Assembly: GCA_907163345.1 (NCBI GenBank)
Contig: CAJQUN010000009.1
Span: 6,386,001 to 6,450,000, forward strand
Length of the DNA stretch: 64,000 nt
Source of the DNA: Haberlea rhodopensis
Taxonomy: Eukaryota > Streptophyta > Magnoliopsida > Lamiales > Gesneriaceae
Direction of reading: 5' to 3'
In this document: piece by piece, positions 12,423 through 22,150 of the stretch
Numbering within the stretch: position 1 is the first letter of the stretch
How the letters are laid out: each line of letters opens with the position of its first letter
Notes under the pieces: generated by a model
What the model was told of the DNA's origin: nothing
Database searches by the model: none
Seen by the model: the letters and a program-made list of their open reading frames with translations, nothing else
Translations under genes and position numbers: made by a program

Positions 12423-12994
12423 ATTTCAACATAATATACATCACAAGATAGTAGTTAAGTCTTGATTTTGATGTATTTTTATATATTGTTTATTGAATAC
12501 AAGATTAATCTCAATCACCGATAAAGGTCTTTTGATAACTAAATTTTCAAATCTATTATTGAAGTTATAATTATTGAAATCATTTCAAATCCATCCTTGA
12601 AATAAAATCATTCAATTCAAACACATATAAAATTTTGATTAGTCTGTTTAGACCTCTCTATATTTATGTAATATTGTAACTTTTGGGTTCAAACACCCCT
12701 AATGCTATCTTATAATACTTTTTTCATACGGGAAAGAAAATTCAAATACATATGATATTTTATACCTGTGCTAGTAATGAATCCTCAACTATAATGCATT
12801 AGTTTCTATCTGGTTCACATCAATACTCAATTTGCCATCTTGTCACCCTTAATAGAATTGGAAAACAAATCGAACTATAATACTTGATAGAACTATAGCA
12901 ATGGCTTGGGTCGTAAGGATTAATTAATGATGCACAATAGCTATATGAATTTCAATCATGTGAATCAATAGAGAATTTCGGGACATGATCATTC

Positions 12995-13240
12995 ATAAAT
13001 TTATAGGATCAAGTACTTGTCACTTTACCAAAAGCTATAATTGGTGATATCAATGCAATATAAATATTTCAAGTCGTACAATAGCTCAATGACAATTATT
13101 GCACCCTAAAAATCATCCTCCTAATAATTGCTACCTTGCAAATCTTGGAAGTCGAACACGTGACCTTGACTTTGATAGCAATTATATGATCAAGTGTTGC
13201 CGCTTTACCAAAAGTTAGGAGTCCAATAATCGCTTGTTAT
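12995..13240. repeat. Short direct repeat around a Met-tRNA-like phrase
   Basis: The phrase ctttaccaaaag preceded by gatcaagt.cttg occurs twice (about 13012-13031 and 13191-13212), with a tcgaacacgtgacctt block between. Comparable phrases are common near LTR-element primer regions and SINEs in plants; I cannot define an element. Confidence 0.3.
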
Positions 13241-13280
13241 CTCAAGCTATATCTTTTTGGTAAGCGGTAAATATTGATCC

Positions 13281-14793
13281 TGTTGGGATATGCCCTAAGA
13301 CATATCATTAGATGATTGTTTATGACATACAATGTAATATGATTTTATGAAATGACAATTCATTATTATATATTATTCGATTAACTGTGCAATGTGAATA
13401 AATATATATGTTAATGTCCTTAGAATAATATTGTAATATTCTTAAAGATGTCCCTAGTCAAGTATTATCATGAATATGGATAATGATAATACGTAGAGAC
13501 TAGTATGTGTTGATTGATGAACTGTTCATTGATATGAGATATCAAATCAACACATGGGTACATGTTAGAGAACGATGTACTGGACAGACCCACCATGAGA
13601 ATGCTACATGGATAGTTATATGAGTGTCATAAGCAATTCTCATAGTGATAATAATGTATGTAATCCTTACGACTTGTGATCATCAGAGATCCCAACATAA
13701 GGAGTTATGTATCTTGATATTGTCAAACGTTACACGTAACAGGGTAAACTATAAAGGCGACTATTGGATACACTACGAATTATGTAGAGGGATGTTGACT
13801 GATCGAGATAGATTTGTCCCTCCTATATAACAGGAAAAGTGTTTGGCCCTTGATCAAGTGAGAACTAAAATGCATGGCCATGCTCGAATGAGTCGATATG
13901 TGATATCGAGCTTATTCGTTTATTCTAGTTCTACTTGGGGATCAAGAAATAAAGATTGAATATACGAGTATGACTATTCCATGACTCGTGTTCAATCTAA
14001 ACACAAAGGACAAAGGGATTAAGTTACATGGTTAATATTATCACAAGTTCTAAAGGTTATGTCGAGTCATTGACATTCTTGTAATTTGGGTAGCATTGAT
14101 GTGTTGCTAGATACCGCTCAATGCTTGCGACATAAAATGAGATTTTATGTCACTACCAACATTACAAGATCCTATCGGGTCGCACAAAAGATTAAATCGA
14201 TAAGGGAAATTAAATTCATTGGATGAATTAATTAATTAAGAAGAGTCTTAATTAAAAGGATTATAAGGATTTAATTAAATCATGGGTTTGGGCCCATGAG
14301 GCTTTAAGAAAGCCTTAAACCTTAATTAAATCTTATAATATAAATACAAGGTTATGATTAATTGTTGGTATACACAATTCATATCATTCCAACCTAATTT
14401 TTGAAGCACACGGCCGCACCACCTTGCTTGCTCTCGGTTTTTCATAGCCGAAGAGAATTCAAGGAAATTCCGTGCCATCTTTCGATTTAGAATCGAGTGT
14501 GTTTCTTGTTCCGTTTAAGAACTTGTCTAGCAACTTGTTCTTAAACTATCCCTTCTTTCGATTTGATCGTGTGGATACCGTTGAGGCAAAACTTGACAAG
14601 TTTTGCTAGTGACTCGAAGGAGACGTTGGACGTGGTGCTGCTCCGTGGAATCTGCTCAAACACGCTACAAGGGTGAGACTTTTGTAAACCTTCATCCGAT
14701 ATGAATCCCTATGTATAGATCCGCGGTTTAGTAATCCAACATTTTATTATTCCGCTGCGTTCCATGCTTGATGGATTACTTACAGATCCTACA
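13281..14793 (+). mobile_element. LTR of a truncated LTR retrotransposon
   Basis: A 1513 bp LTR beginning tgttgggatatgcc and ending cagatcctaca, so TG...CA ends. A TATA-like tataatataaatac sits near 14335. Two bases downstream is a primer-binding-site-like ttgatatcagagtc, a worn match to the initiator tRNA-Met site (tggtatcagagc). After about 40 bp of leader-like DNA the element stops: no gag or pol follows, so this is a 5' LTR plus PBS with the rest deleted. The terminal sequence and PBS type suggest Ty1/copia. An open frame at 13645-13830 lies inside the LTR and is not a gene. Confidence 0.75.
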
Positions 14794-14812
14794 ATTGATA
14801 TCAGAGTCAAAG
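14794..14812 (+). other. Primer-binding site relic (tRNA-iMet type)
   Basis: ttgatatcagagtc two bases after the LTR end differs from the usual tggtatcagagc at a few positions. It confirms the LTR's polarity. Confidence 0.65.
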
Positions 14813-15108
14813 TGCTATGTCTCGATCGTTCTCCAATCAGATGTAATTATTACACTCCAACAATATCTCTCCAATAATTACATTCTTCGTAATTCATGTA
14901 CATCAAACATGTGACATTGACTCTTAATCCAATTTAGTATAAATAAATATTTATATGTACAGATGTTCTCATACAGATACTGATAAAACACATCATGAAT
15001 ATAATTCTCTAACCAACAAGTCAATGACCACAAAATATTACAACCACAAAGACATATATTTTATAATAATAATCACAATATTTTACCAATATGTAATTAT
15101 GAATATTG

Positions 15109-15706
15109 ATGTCATATGACATATTGACTTTCTCGGGTAAAATTTCCTCAAGAACCGAACAGTCATATACCGAACAGAGTAACACCGAATAGGTAGCACC
15201 GAACAGGATGGTATCGAACAGCTGTTAAACCCTCCTCGGGTTTTCTGGTCAAAGTAGCGGAAAACCCGGAGATAACCAACAAATTAACCGTCGGGGATAA
15301 AGGTGCGTTGATGGAGTGTGGATTTTTCGGGCACATTATCGCCACGATCAAGGATGCAGATTTCTTAACTTTCCTGCCAAGTAAACATCGAAACTGAGCC
15401 TATAAATACTAGCTGGAAATCTCATTTGAGGGGTTGGACTTTTGAGGCAAAAAAGACTCCGAATAGAGCACATTTATTTCTGTTCGGTCATTTTTGAGAT
15501 TTTCTCATATAGTCATTCTGTGATCGTATATTGTGTCAAAAAGTCCTGTAATAAATCAAGAGTGTGATAGTACAAATCATACTGGACTAGCTCCCGTGGT
15601 TTTTCTCTCAATTCAAGGGCTTTCCACGTAAAAAATTTGGTGTTTTTCCTTTATTTTTCATAAACACTTAATTTTACCATAAATCGAGAAATAACGGATC
15701 ACATCA
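15109..15706 (+). mobile_element. Solo LTR with perfect 5-bp TSDs
   Basis: A 598 bp sequence starting tgatgtcatatgacat and ending ggatcacatca: TG...CA with an extended terminal inversion (tgatgt/acatca). It is flanked by the same 5 bp, aatat, at 15104-15108 and 15707-15711. A TATA-like cctataaatactag lies near 15401 on the plus strand. No PBS follows and no internal region is present, so it is a solo LTR left by LTR-LTR recombination. Relatives are the relict at 4240 and the minus-strand LTR at 43692. Confidence 0.85.
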
Positions 15707-15711
15707 AATAT

Positions 15712-16396
15712 ATAGACAAAATAATGCCAAAACTATACTAACATGTGAATTAAATATCATATTTACTAATGGAGAAACATTTTGAAATCAATGACATTGA
15801 TATCATGATGGATTATATCATTATATGTAGTACACAATTTTGCAGTCGCTCAAAATCATAATAAATACTTAATAATATGGTATATTTAATAATACGACTG
15901 AAATATTTAATTTAAGATGTTATCCCTTACAATTAGGAATCGCTTGGTATGAATGATGAGACGCGATATATTTGTTTTATCCAACATTTGGCTCGAAGTC
16001 TGCGATAATTGAAATAAATGATAAGTATGTTATTCATATCTTTCAATTTATTATCCTCGTATTATCTCATCCAACTGATTAAGCGATGTCTTAGGATCCT
16101 GGGTCAGCAAAATGATTATAAGCTACCTGAGTTTATTCATTGGTTCTGTTGGGCTAGGTAAAATGGACTTAAGCAAACTACGTAATGGGCCTAATAATTT
16201 TATTTGTATAAAATGGTTTAAATAGACTTGGGCTAATAATTTTTACATTTGTCCATTAAGCTCAAGTTTTCGTCAAAAGGCCCAAATTGATGTAGTATAA
16301 GATGAAGCAGATATTGTTCGTAGAAGGTTTTCTCACGGATAAACTATTTATCAAAAATCTTTTTACTACGCATATTTTTATTCGGAAAAAATACTT
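15712..16396. other. Intergenic DNA, no gene seen
   Basis: AT-rich. A possible worn MITE may lie near 15935-16095 (gaatcgcttgg / aagcgatgtc ends), but I cannot confirm it. Confidence 0.4.
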
Positions 16397-16560
16397 ATTA
16401 TAAATGGATCTTCGAGCAATTTTAATAAGTATATTGTAAGTTTGACAATTTTAATAAGTATATTATAAATGGATCTTCGAGCAATTTTAATAAGTATATT
16501 GTAAGTTTGACAATTTTAATAAGTATATTATAAATGGATCTTTGAATAATGAAGATGTCA
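16397..16560. repeat. 65-bp tandem repeat, about 2.5 copies
   Basis: A unit beginning attataaatggatcttcg recurs at 16397, 16462 and 16527, an exact 65 bp period. The first two copies are almost identical; the third is partial and diverged. Confidence 0.85.
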
Positions 16561-16699
16561 TTTGGATAAACTTTATTCATATAAGTCAGCCAAAAAAATA
16601 AGTGTGCAACTAAATTCATGGTTGAGAGAACTTTATTCACATAAGTCATTTTTTTAACTTTTGTTTTATTTTAGTATTTTCTGTTTACTTAGAAATATC

Positions 16700-16970
16700 C
16701 CTCATTTTCATCTGCAATATAAATAGGGTTTCAAACCCAACATTGCATCTCTCACTTCACTCTCTTTCTTCCCACCATATCGCCGCCGCCGCCGCATTGC
16801 CAACATGGCGGAAGTTTCTTCTCTCAATGCATTTTGTTTAGCTGTCTCGTCATTCTCAATTTTTGAGTTACTGTGGCTGAAATCCTTCTCAAGAAACGCG
16901 GTTTCATCACCAAAATCCTAAAAGTTGGCCTAGCCGTGAAGAAGTGGGGAGCTAGAGATGTGCTGGTAAG
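16700..16970 (+). pseudogene. Gene-like start (TATA, leader, short ORF, splice-donor-like site), copy A
   Basis: A TATA-like caatataaatagg near 16717 is followed by a CT-rich leader, a (CCG)n tract and an ATG at 16805. The frame gives only 38 codons (MAEVSSLNAFCLAV...) and stops at 16919-16921. In another frame the DNA from about 16877 reads AEILLKKRGFITKILKVGLAVKKWG and reaches a gtaag donor-like site at 16966. I do not recognise the protein. It looks like the 5' end of a captured gene carried by the repeat; the same block recurs at 18481. Confidence 0.35.
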
Positions 16971-16978
16971 ATATTTTT

Positions 16979-17520
16979 AGTTGTGATTCATTGGCGTCCG
17001 CGCTTGCTCACATTTTCCAGAATTTACAGCTTAACAGCAAATCTTGCAACGAAGAAGACGACCTAGAGAAAAAGTAACTAATGCACGAAAGTTATAAAAA
17101 GTAACTGGTGCACGAAACTTATAAAAAGTAACTGGTGCACGAAACTTATGAAAGTAACTGGTGCTCAAAACTTATATAAACCAATTGGTGCACAAACTTA
17201 TAAAAGTAATTGATACACGTAAAAGTAACTGGTGCACAGACTTGTAAAATTAACCGCTGAGCATAATGTGGTAAAATAGGTTCAACTGGTTTGTTTGTGC
17301 ATCAATTATGTTCGTGCACAAGTAAGTTTAAGATTCTTGCACCAGTTAATCTTCTAAGTCCGTGCACAAGTTCTTTTATAAGTTTCGTGCACCAGTTAAT
17401 TTTTATAACTTTCATGCACCAATTACTTTTCTATTGGTCGTCTTCTTCATTGCAAGTTTTGCTGTCATGCTGTAAATTCTTGAAATGAATAATCATGAGC
17501 AAACACTACTCAATCACAAC
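16979..17520. repeat. Large inverted repeat with GTGCAC minisatellite, copy A
   Basis: The left arm starts gttgtgattcattggcg and the right arm ends aaacactactcaatcacaac, its reverse complement with mismatches. Arm sequence includes ttacagcttaacagcaaatc against the complement of gttttgctgtcatgctgtaa. Inside, repeats of aagtaactggtgcacgaaac (period about 27 bp) on the left are mirrored by cgtgcaccagttaa units on the right. Transcribed, it would form a long imperfect hairpin. No transposase is present. Confidence 0.85.
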
Positions 17521-17540
17521 AAAAACCTCAAAAAACAACA

Positions 17541-17542
<2 letters not shown>

Positions 17543-17592
<50 letters not shown>
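17543..17592. repeat. (AT)n microsatellite, copy A
   Basis: Uninterrupted alternating AT of about 48 bases. The equivalent tract in copy B is the insertion site of the copia element. Confidence 0.95.
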
Positions 17593-17593
<1 letters not shown>

Positions 17594-18480
17594 GAGAAGA
17601 TGAGCTTCATGTGAATGAATGAGGAACAATTGGTCATTTTCTCCAAAAATGGATCTAAGTGAATAAATGTTTTTTTGGTGGACTAGAATGAACAAACTTC
17701 TTCCATAGAGTATTGACGTGAATTTTTTTATACTTCTAAAATTAAAGAAGGCCACAACCCAAACAATTACTCGAGCCTTTGCATTAATTTTAGAATTTGA
17801 TATCAACTCCGAATAGAACATCTTGAGTTGCTTGCCGGTTTTAAAAAAAATTATAACTGACATTAATAATGCAACTCAAATATCATAAACCGCATAGCAT
17901 TCCAAGTATCATATTTCGATTGTTTTATTAGATGAGTAATTATTGCTTCAAAATGGAACTCTTTACTATTGGAAATTTGAGTCCAAAATAGTTTTTTTAG
18001 ATCTTAGCTCTATTCGAAATGGTTAAAATAGGGGTAACTTGCAAGCCCATGCCAAGTGCAGAACATTAATTTGATCTAGTTGATGAAAAAAACATCAATT
18101 TATTAGGTTTATTTCCGGTGAAATGATCAAAATATACATAAGGTAAAATTCTACCCGTTCAAAATCACTGAAGTAAAATGGCTCGCGTGATCTGTTGCCA
18201 ACTAAAACCTGAATCGATTCTCTTTCTTCAGCCCCTCAAAACCACCACCACCACCATCACCGACATCTCTCACCATAGCTCCACCGTCGCACATCTCTCT
18301 TTCCTCCACCAATAATGGACATTCTTCAATTGAACTCCGTTCGAATCCGTTCGAATCCATCACTGCTTTCTTCCTCTTCATATGTCACATCTGTGATTTG
18401 CCCATTTATCCTATAAGCCAACACGCTCTGCTTCAACAAGTTTTTTGTTTATCGACCTGTGCACGAAAACCCTATGTGCA

Positions 18481-19237
18481 CCGCCGCCGCATTGCCAACA
18501 TGGCGCAAGTTTCTTCTCTCAATGCATTTTGTTTTAGCTGTCTGGTCATTCTCAATTTTTGAGTTACTGTGGCTGAAATCCTTCTCAAGAAACGCGGTTT
18601 CATCACCAAAATCCTAAAAATTGGCCTAGCCGTGAAGAAGTGGGGAGCTAGAGATGTGCTGGTAAGATATTTTTAGTTGTGATTCATTGGCGTCCGCGCT
18701 TGCTCACATTTTCCAGAATTTACAGCTTAACAACAAATCTTGCAACGAAGAAGACGACATAGAGAAAAAGTAACTAATGCACGAAAGTTATAAAAAGTAA
18801 CTGGTGCACGAAACTTATAAAAAGTAACTGGTGCACGAAACTTATAAAAAGTAACTGGTGCACGAAACTTATATAAACCAATTGGTGCACAAACTTATAA
18901 AAGTAATTGATACACGTAAAAGTAACTGGTGCGCAGACTTGTAAAATTAACCGATGAGCATAATGTGGTAAAATAGGTTCAACTAGTTTGTTTGTGCATC
19001 AGTTATGTTCGTGCACTAGTAAGTTTAAGATTCTTGCACCAGTTAATCTTCTAAGTCCGTGCACAAGTTCTTTTATAATTTTCGTGCACAGTTAATTTTT
19101 ATAACTTTCATGCACCAATTACTTTTCTATGGGTCTTCTTCTTCATTGCAAGTTTTGCTGTCATGCTGTAAATTCTTGAAATGAATAATCAAGAGCAAAC
19201 ACTACTCAATCACAACTAAAAACCTCAAAAAACAACA

Positions 19238-19283
<46 letters not shown>
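18481..19283. repeat. 1.69 kb tandem duplication, copy B left part
   Basis: Starts in ccgccgccgcattgcc and runs in register with copy A through the inverted repeat (18674-19218) and into the (AT)n tract, where it is cut by the copia element. A one-base insertion (gttttagc for gtttagc) changes the short ORF frame relative to copy A. Confidence 0.9.
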
Positions 19284-19288
<5 letters not shown>

Positions 19289-20537
19289 CGCCTTAAAACG
19301 CTACAACTCTCATTCCTCTATTTTAAATAAAATTATCGTTTTTGTTTTGATGATTACAAAACCTATTTGTACTAATGGTTTTTATTGAGTATGCAGCATA
19401 AATTATGATCAAATTTGAAGATTGTAATAGTATTGAAATGCCAAAGAAAAATTGTCTTTTGGAAGACACGGATCGCCCCAGGTGATGAGTGTCATCGCCC
19501 CAGGCGATGGGTGCCAGGCGAGGATCGCCACGCACCATCGACAGAGGCGATGGCCAGGCGAGCACGCGAGGAAGATCGCCCCAGGCGATGATGACCATCG
19601 CCTGAGGCGATGGCAGCCAAAGGGACTTCGCCCCCGCACATCGACTGAAGCGACGCCGAGGCTATGCGCGGGCATGCGCGCGGGAGTTCGCCCGAGGCGA
19701 TGTCACGAACGCCTGAGGCGATGGTCTGGAACCCCTGAGGCGATGTGGAGTTCGTTTGAGGCGATGCAAAATTTGGACATGCTGAAGCTACGGCCTTAAT
19801 TTTTGCTCTTGATCGCCTGAGGCGATCCACCGATCGCCTGAGGCGATCTGAGGATTTTTGACCGTTGGAACGCGGCGATAGGTGATCGCCCGAGGCGATG
19901 TCCGAGGCGATCGAAGAGTGATTTCAGCCTTATGAGTAGCAACGGCTAGTATGAGCCTTGGAGGCCTTCTACACTATAAATATGGGTGTTTTGGAACATT
20001 TTGAAGTCAAGAAACAAGAGTATAAACTACAAGAAAGTTGTGTGCAATCAAAATCATTCTAGCATTGCAAACTTCATACATTTATATTGTATTGGAGTTT
20101 GTAATTTACTTCTTGTGTGTGATCTTTTGATTCTTGTTGTTGGTACACCGTGAAGGTGTGATTTGATTATTGTAAAGGTCCTCCAACACCGACGCAAGTT
20201 GGAAAATTGTATAAGTCGCCAATAAGTGAAGTTGGTGCAAGATTGTGGCTATCCTTGGAGCCCTTAAGGCCAAGAAGAAGTTGTTCTAGTGGATCCTCGG
20301 TTGGACGTTTTCTAGCCGGGAAGAGGAGACGTAGGCGATTCATCGCCGAACTTCTATAACAAATTCTTGTCTCATTTTATTACTTTATTTCCATTAAGCA
20401 TTTATTTATTTTGTTAATTCTATTTATCGATTGACTAAAGGCTTCCGCAAGCGCAAAATTATTTTATTTTTATAAACTCATTTTAAAAGGCTAAAGTAGC
20501 CAAGGAACCTCATTCCCCCTCCTCTTAGGTTCCAACA
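19284..20537 (+). repeat. 5' LTR of the SIRE-like element
   Basis: 1254 bp, starts tgttgcgccttaaaacg, ends ttaggttccaaca. A TATA box (ctataaatatggg) lies near 19974. U3 is packed with near-palindromes of the form gatcgcctgaggcgatc (19473-19910). Compared with the 3' LTR it has a small extra copy of a ggtgatgagtgtcatcgcc stretch near 19480. Confidence 0.95.
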
Positions 20538-20539
20538 AG

Positions 20540-20552
20540 TGGTATCAGAGCC
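20540..20552 (+). other. Primer-binding site, tRNA-iMet
   Basis: tggtatcagagcc two bases after the LTR end is the standard complement of the plant initiator tRNA-Met 3' end, used to prime minus-strand synthesis. Confidence 0.95.
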
Positions 20553-20584
20553 ATTTGATTTTTGTTTTAAATCAAAAAATTTAT

Positions 20585-22150
20585 ATGGCTAATCTAGCAA
20601 ATGAGTTTGCTCAAGGTCAATCGACAAATCGCCCTCCGCTTTTCACGGGTGATAACTACGGTTATTGGAAGAATAGAATTTCTCTATACATCCAATCCGT
20701 AGATTATGATCTATGGAAAATCATAGTGAAAGGTCCACATGTTCCTTTAAAGGAAGTTGGGGGAATTAGTGTTCCCAAAGAAATGGACGATTTCACTAGA
20801 GCGGATATGATATTAATTTCACAAAATGCTAAAGCGATTAATATTTTGCATTGTGCCTTAGATATGAAGGAGTACAACCGGATCTCGATGTGCTCAACCG
20901 CAAAGGAAATTTGGGACAAATTGCAAATTTGTCATGAGGGCACTAATCAAGTGAAGGAGACCAAGATTGATCTATTGCAACTCAAGTATGAAACTTTTGA
21001 GATGGAGTCCGGAGAAAACATTGATTCAATGTTTAGAAGGCTCACTCAAATCATCAATGAGCTTGCCCAACTTGGAGAGAAGTATCCTCCAAAACAAATA
21101 TGGAGAAGAGCACTTAGAGCCCTACCACAAGAATGGGATGCCAAGCGGACGGCCATCATTGAATCTAACAAAGGAGATAGTGCATCATATGATATTGATG
21201 AACTTCATGGCACCTTGGTTACCCATGAGCTTGAGATGTCAACCCGGAAGGAAATGAAGAAGGATGAAGAAAAAGCAAAAGGCAAGGGGATTGCCTTGGT
21301 TGGAAAGAAAGCACAATCCGATGACGAAGATGATGAGGAAATGGCATTGTTCACAAGGAAGTTCAAGAAGTTCTACCGGAAATACAACAAGCCAAAGACC
21401 TCCGAATCCAACAAGAATTCTACTAAACGAGAGGTAACTTGTTATAATTGTCAACAAAATGGTCATTATGCTAATGAATGTCCAAGTAGAAAGAAGGCGG
21501 ATAAGGGAAAGAAGAAAGCTTTAATGGCCACATGGAGTGATAGTGACTCCGATGAAGAAGTAGCAAACCTTTGTCTAATGGCTCTTGAAGATGAAGATGA
21601 AGATGATGAGGTACCATCTTATGATGAATTATTAGATGCTTATAATGAAATTATTGATGTTCTTGGTAAATCTAAAAAGAGTAATAAATTGTTAAAGTTG
21701 GACTTGGCTAAAAAGGAAGAAGAAAATGTTACTTTGAAAAATGAACTACTTGATTTAAAGAAATCTTTTGGGAAGTTTAATGATAGTGGTGTAATGCTTC
21801 ATGAATTGCTTGGCTTGCAAAGATGTAGCTTTGATAAAGCTCGATTAGGCTTCTCAAGCAAGTCAAAAACATTTTCAAGCTTGTTAGCCAAAGCCAAGCA
21901 TAATCCCCCTACTTGCACCTATTGTTGTAAGGTTGGTCATGTTAGAAATAAATGTAGATTTTTCAAAAATCAATACCAACCAAACAAGAGGTGGAAGTGG
22001 ATTCCTAAATCCCCCATTGTTACTAACCAACATGGACCCAAAGAACAATTGTGTACCAAAGGTCCAAATATTAAAAATTTGTTTTGTAGGGAGGAACAAG
22101 TAAGAGGTCCAATTCTTGGTATCTCGATAGTGGATGCTCAAGACATATGA
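20585..22150 (+). CDS. gag: Copia gag (capsid/nucleocapsid)
   Basis: About 521 codons from ATG at 20585 (MANLANEFAQ...). I chose this ATG because the frame upstream opens only with a TTG and the family begins near NRPPLFTGDNYGYWK. The N-terminal half is the copia capsid region (YxxWK...DLWxII, later LQLKYETFEMESGENIDSMF). A first CCHC zinc knuckle, CYNCQQNGHYANEC, lies near nt 21439-21480 and a second, CTYCCKVGHVRNKC, near 21916-21957. Between them is an acidic and coiled-coil-like stretch. The frame ends at tga 22148, just after the start of the protease signature encoded in the overlapping frame. The product would package the element RNA into cytoplasmic particles. Confidence 0.9.
   Translation: MANLANEFAQGQSTNRPPLFTGDNYGYWKNRISLYIQSVDYDLWKIIVKGPHVPLKEVGGISVPKEMDDFTRADMILISQNAKAINILHCALDMKEYNRISMCSTAKEIWDKLQICHEGTNQVKETKIDLLQLKYETFEMESGENIDSMFRRLTQIINELAQLGEKYPPKQIWRRALRALPQEWDAKRTAIIESNKGDSASYDIDELHGTLVTHELEMSTRKEMKKDEEKAKGKGIALVGKKAQSDDEDDEEMALFTRKFKKFYRKYNKPKTSESNKNSTKREVTCYNCQQNGHYANECPSRKKADKGKKKALMATWSDSDSDEEVANLCLMALEDEDEDDEVPSYDELLDAYNEIIDVLGKSKKSNKLLKLDLAKKEEENVTLKNELLDLKKSFGKFNDSGVMLHELLGLQRCSFDKARLGFSSKSKTFSSLLAKAKHNPPTCTYCCKVGHVRNKCRFFKNQYQPNKRWKWIPKSPIVTNQHGPKEQLCTKGPNIKNLFCREEQVRGPILGISIVDAQDI

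Larger units (their letters stand above)
16787..18480. repeat. 1.69 kb tandem duplication, copy A
   Basis: Copy A matches copy B (18481-19283 continued at 28951-29877) base for base except for scattered changes; the offset is 1695 bp (for example attgccaacatgg at 16796 and 18491). Contents in order: gene-like start, 540 bp GTGCAC inverted repeat, (AT)n, a non-coding stretch, and a stretch of short ORFs ending caagttttttgtttatcga. The junction between copies lies in a ccgcc-rich microhomology. Confidence 0.9.

Noticed and set aside
13645..13830. 61-codon open frame
   Set aside because: Lies wholly inside an LTR.
17528..17863. 111-codon minus-strand frame
   Set aside because: Its C-terminal part is translated (AT)n (alternating Ile/Tyr); the remainder is repeat DNA also present in copy B.
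19323..19830. Several overlapping ORFs on both strands
   Set aside because: They result from the GC-rich motif array in the LTR, which keeps several frames open at once; the same occurs in the 3' LTR.
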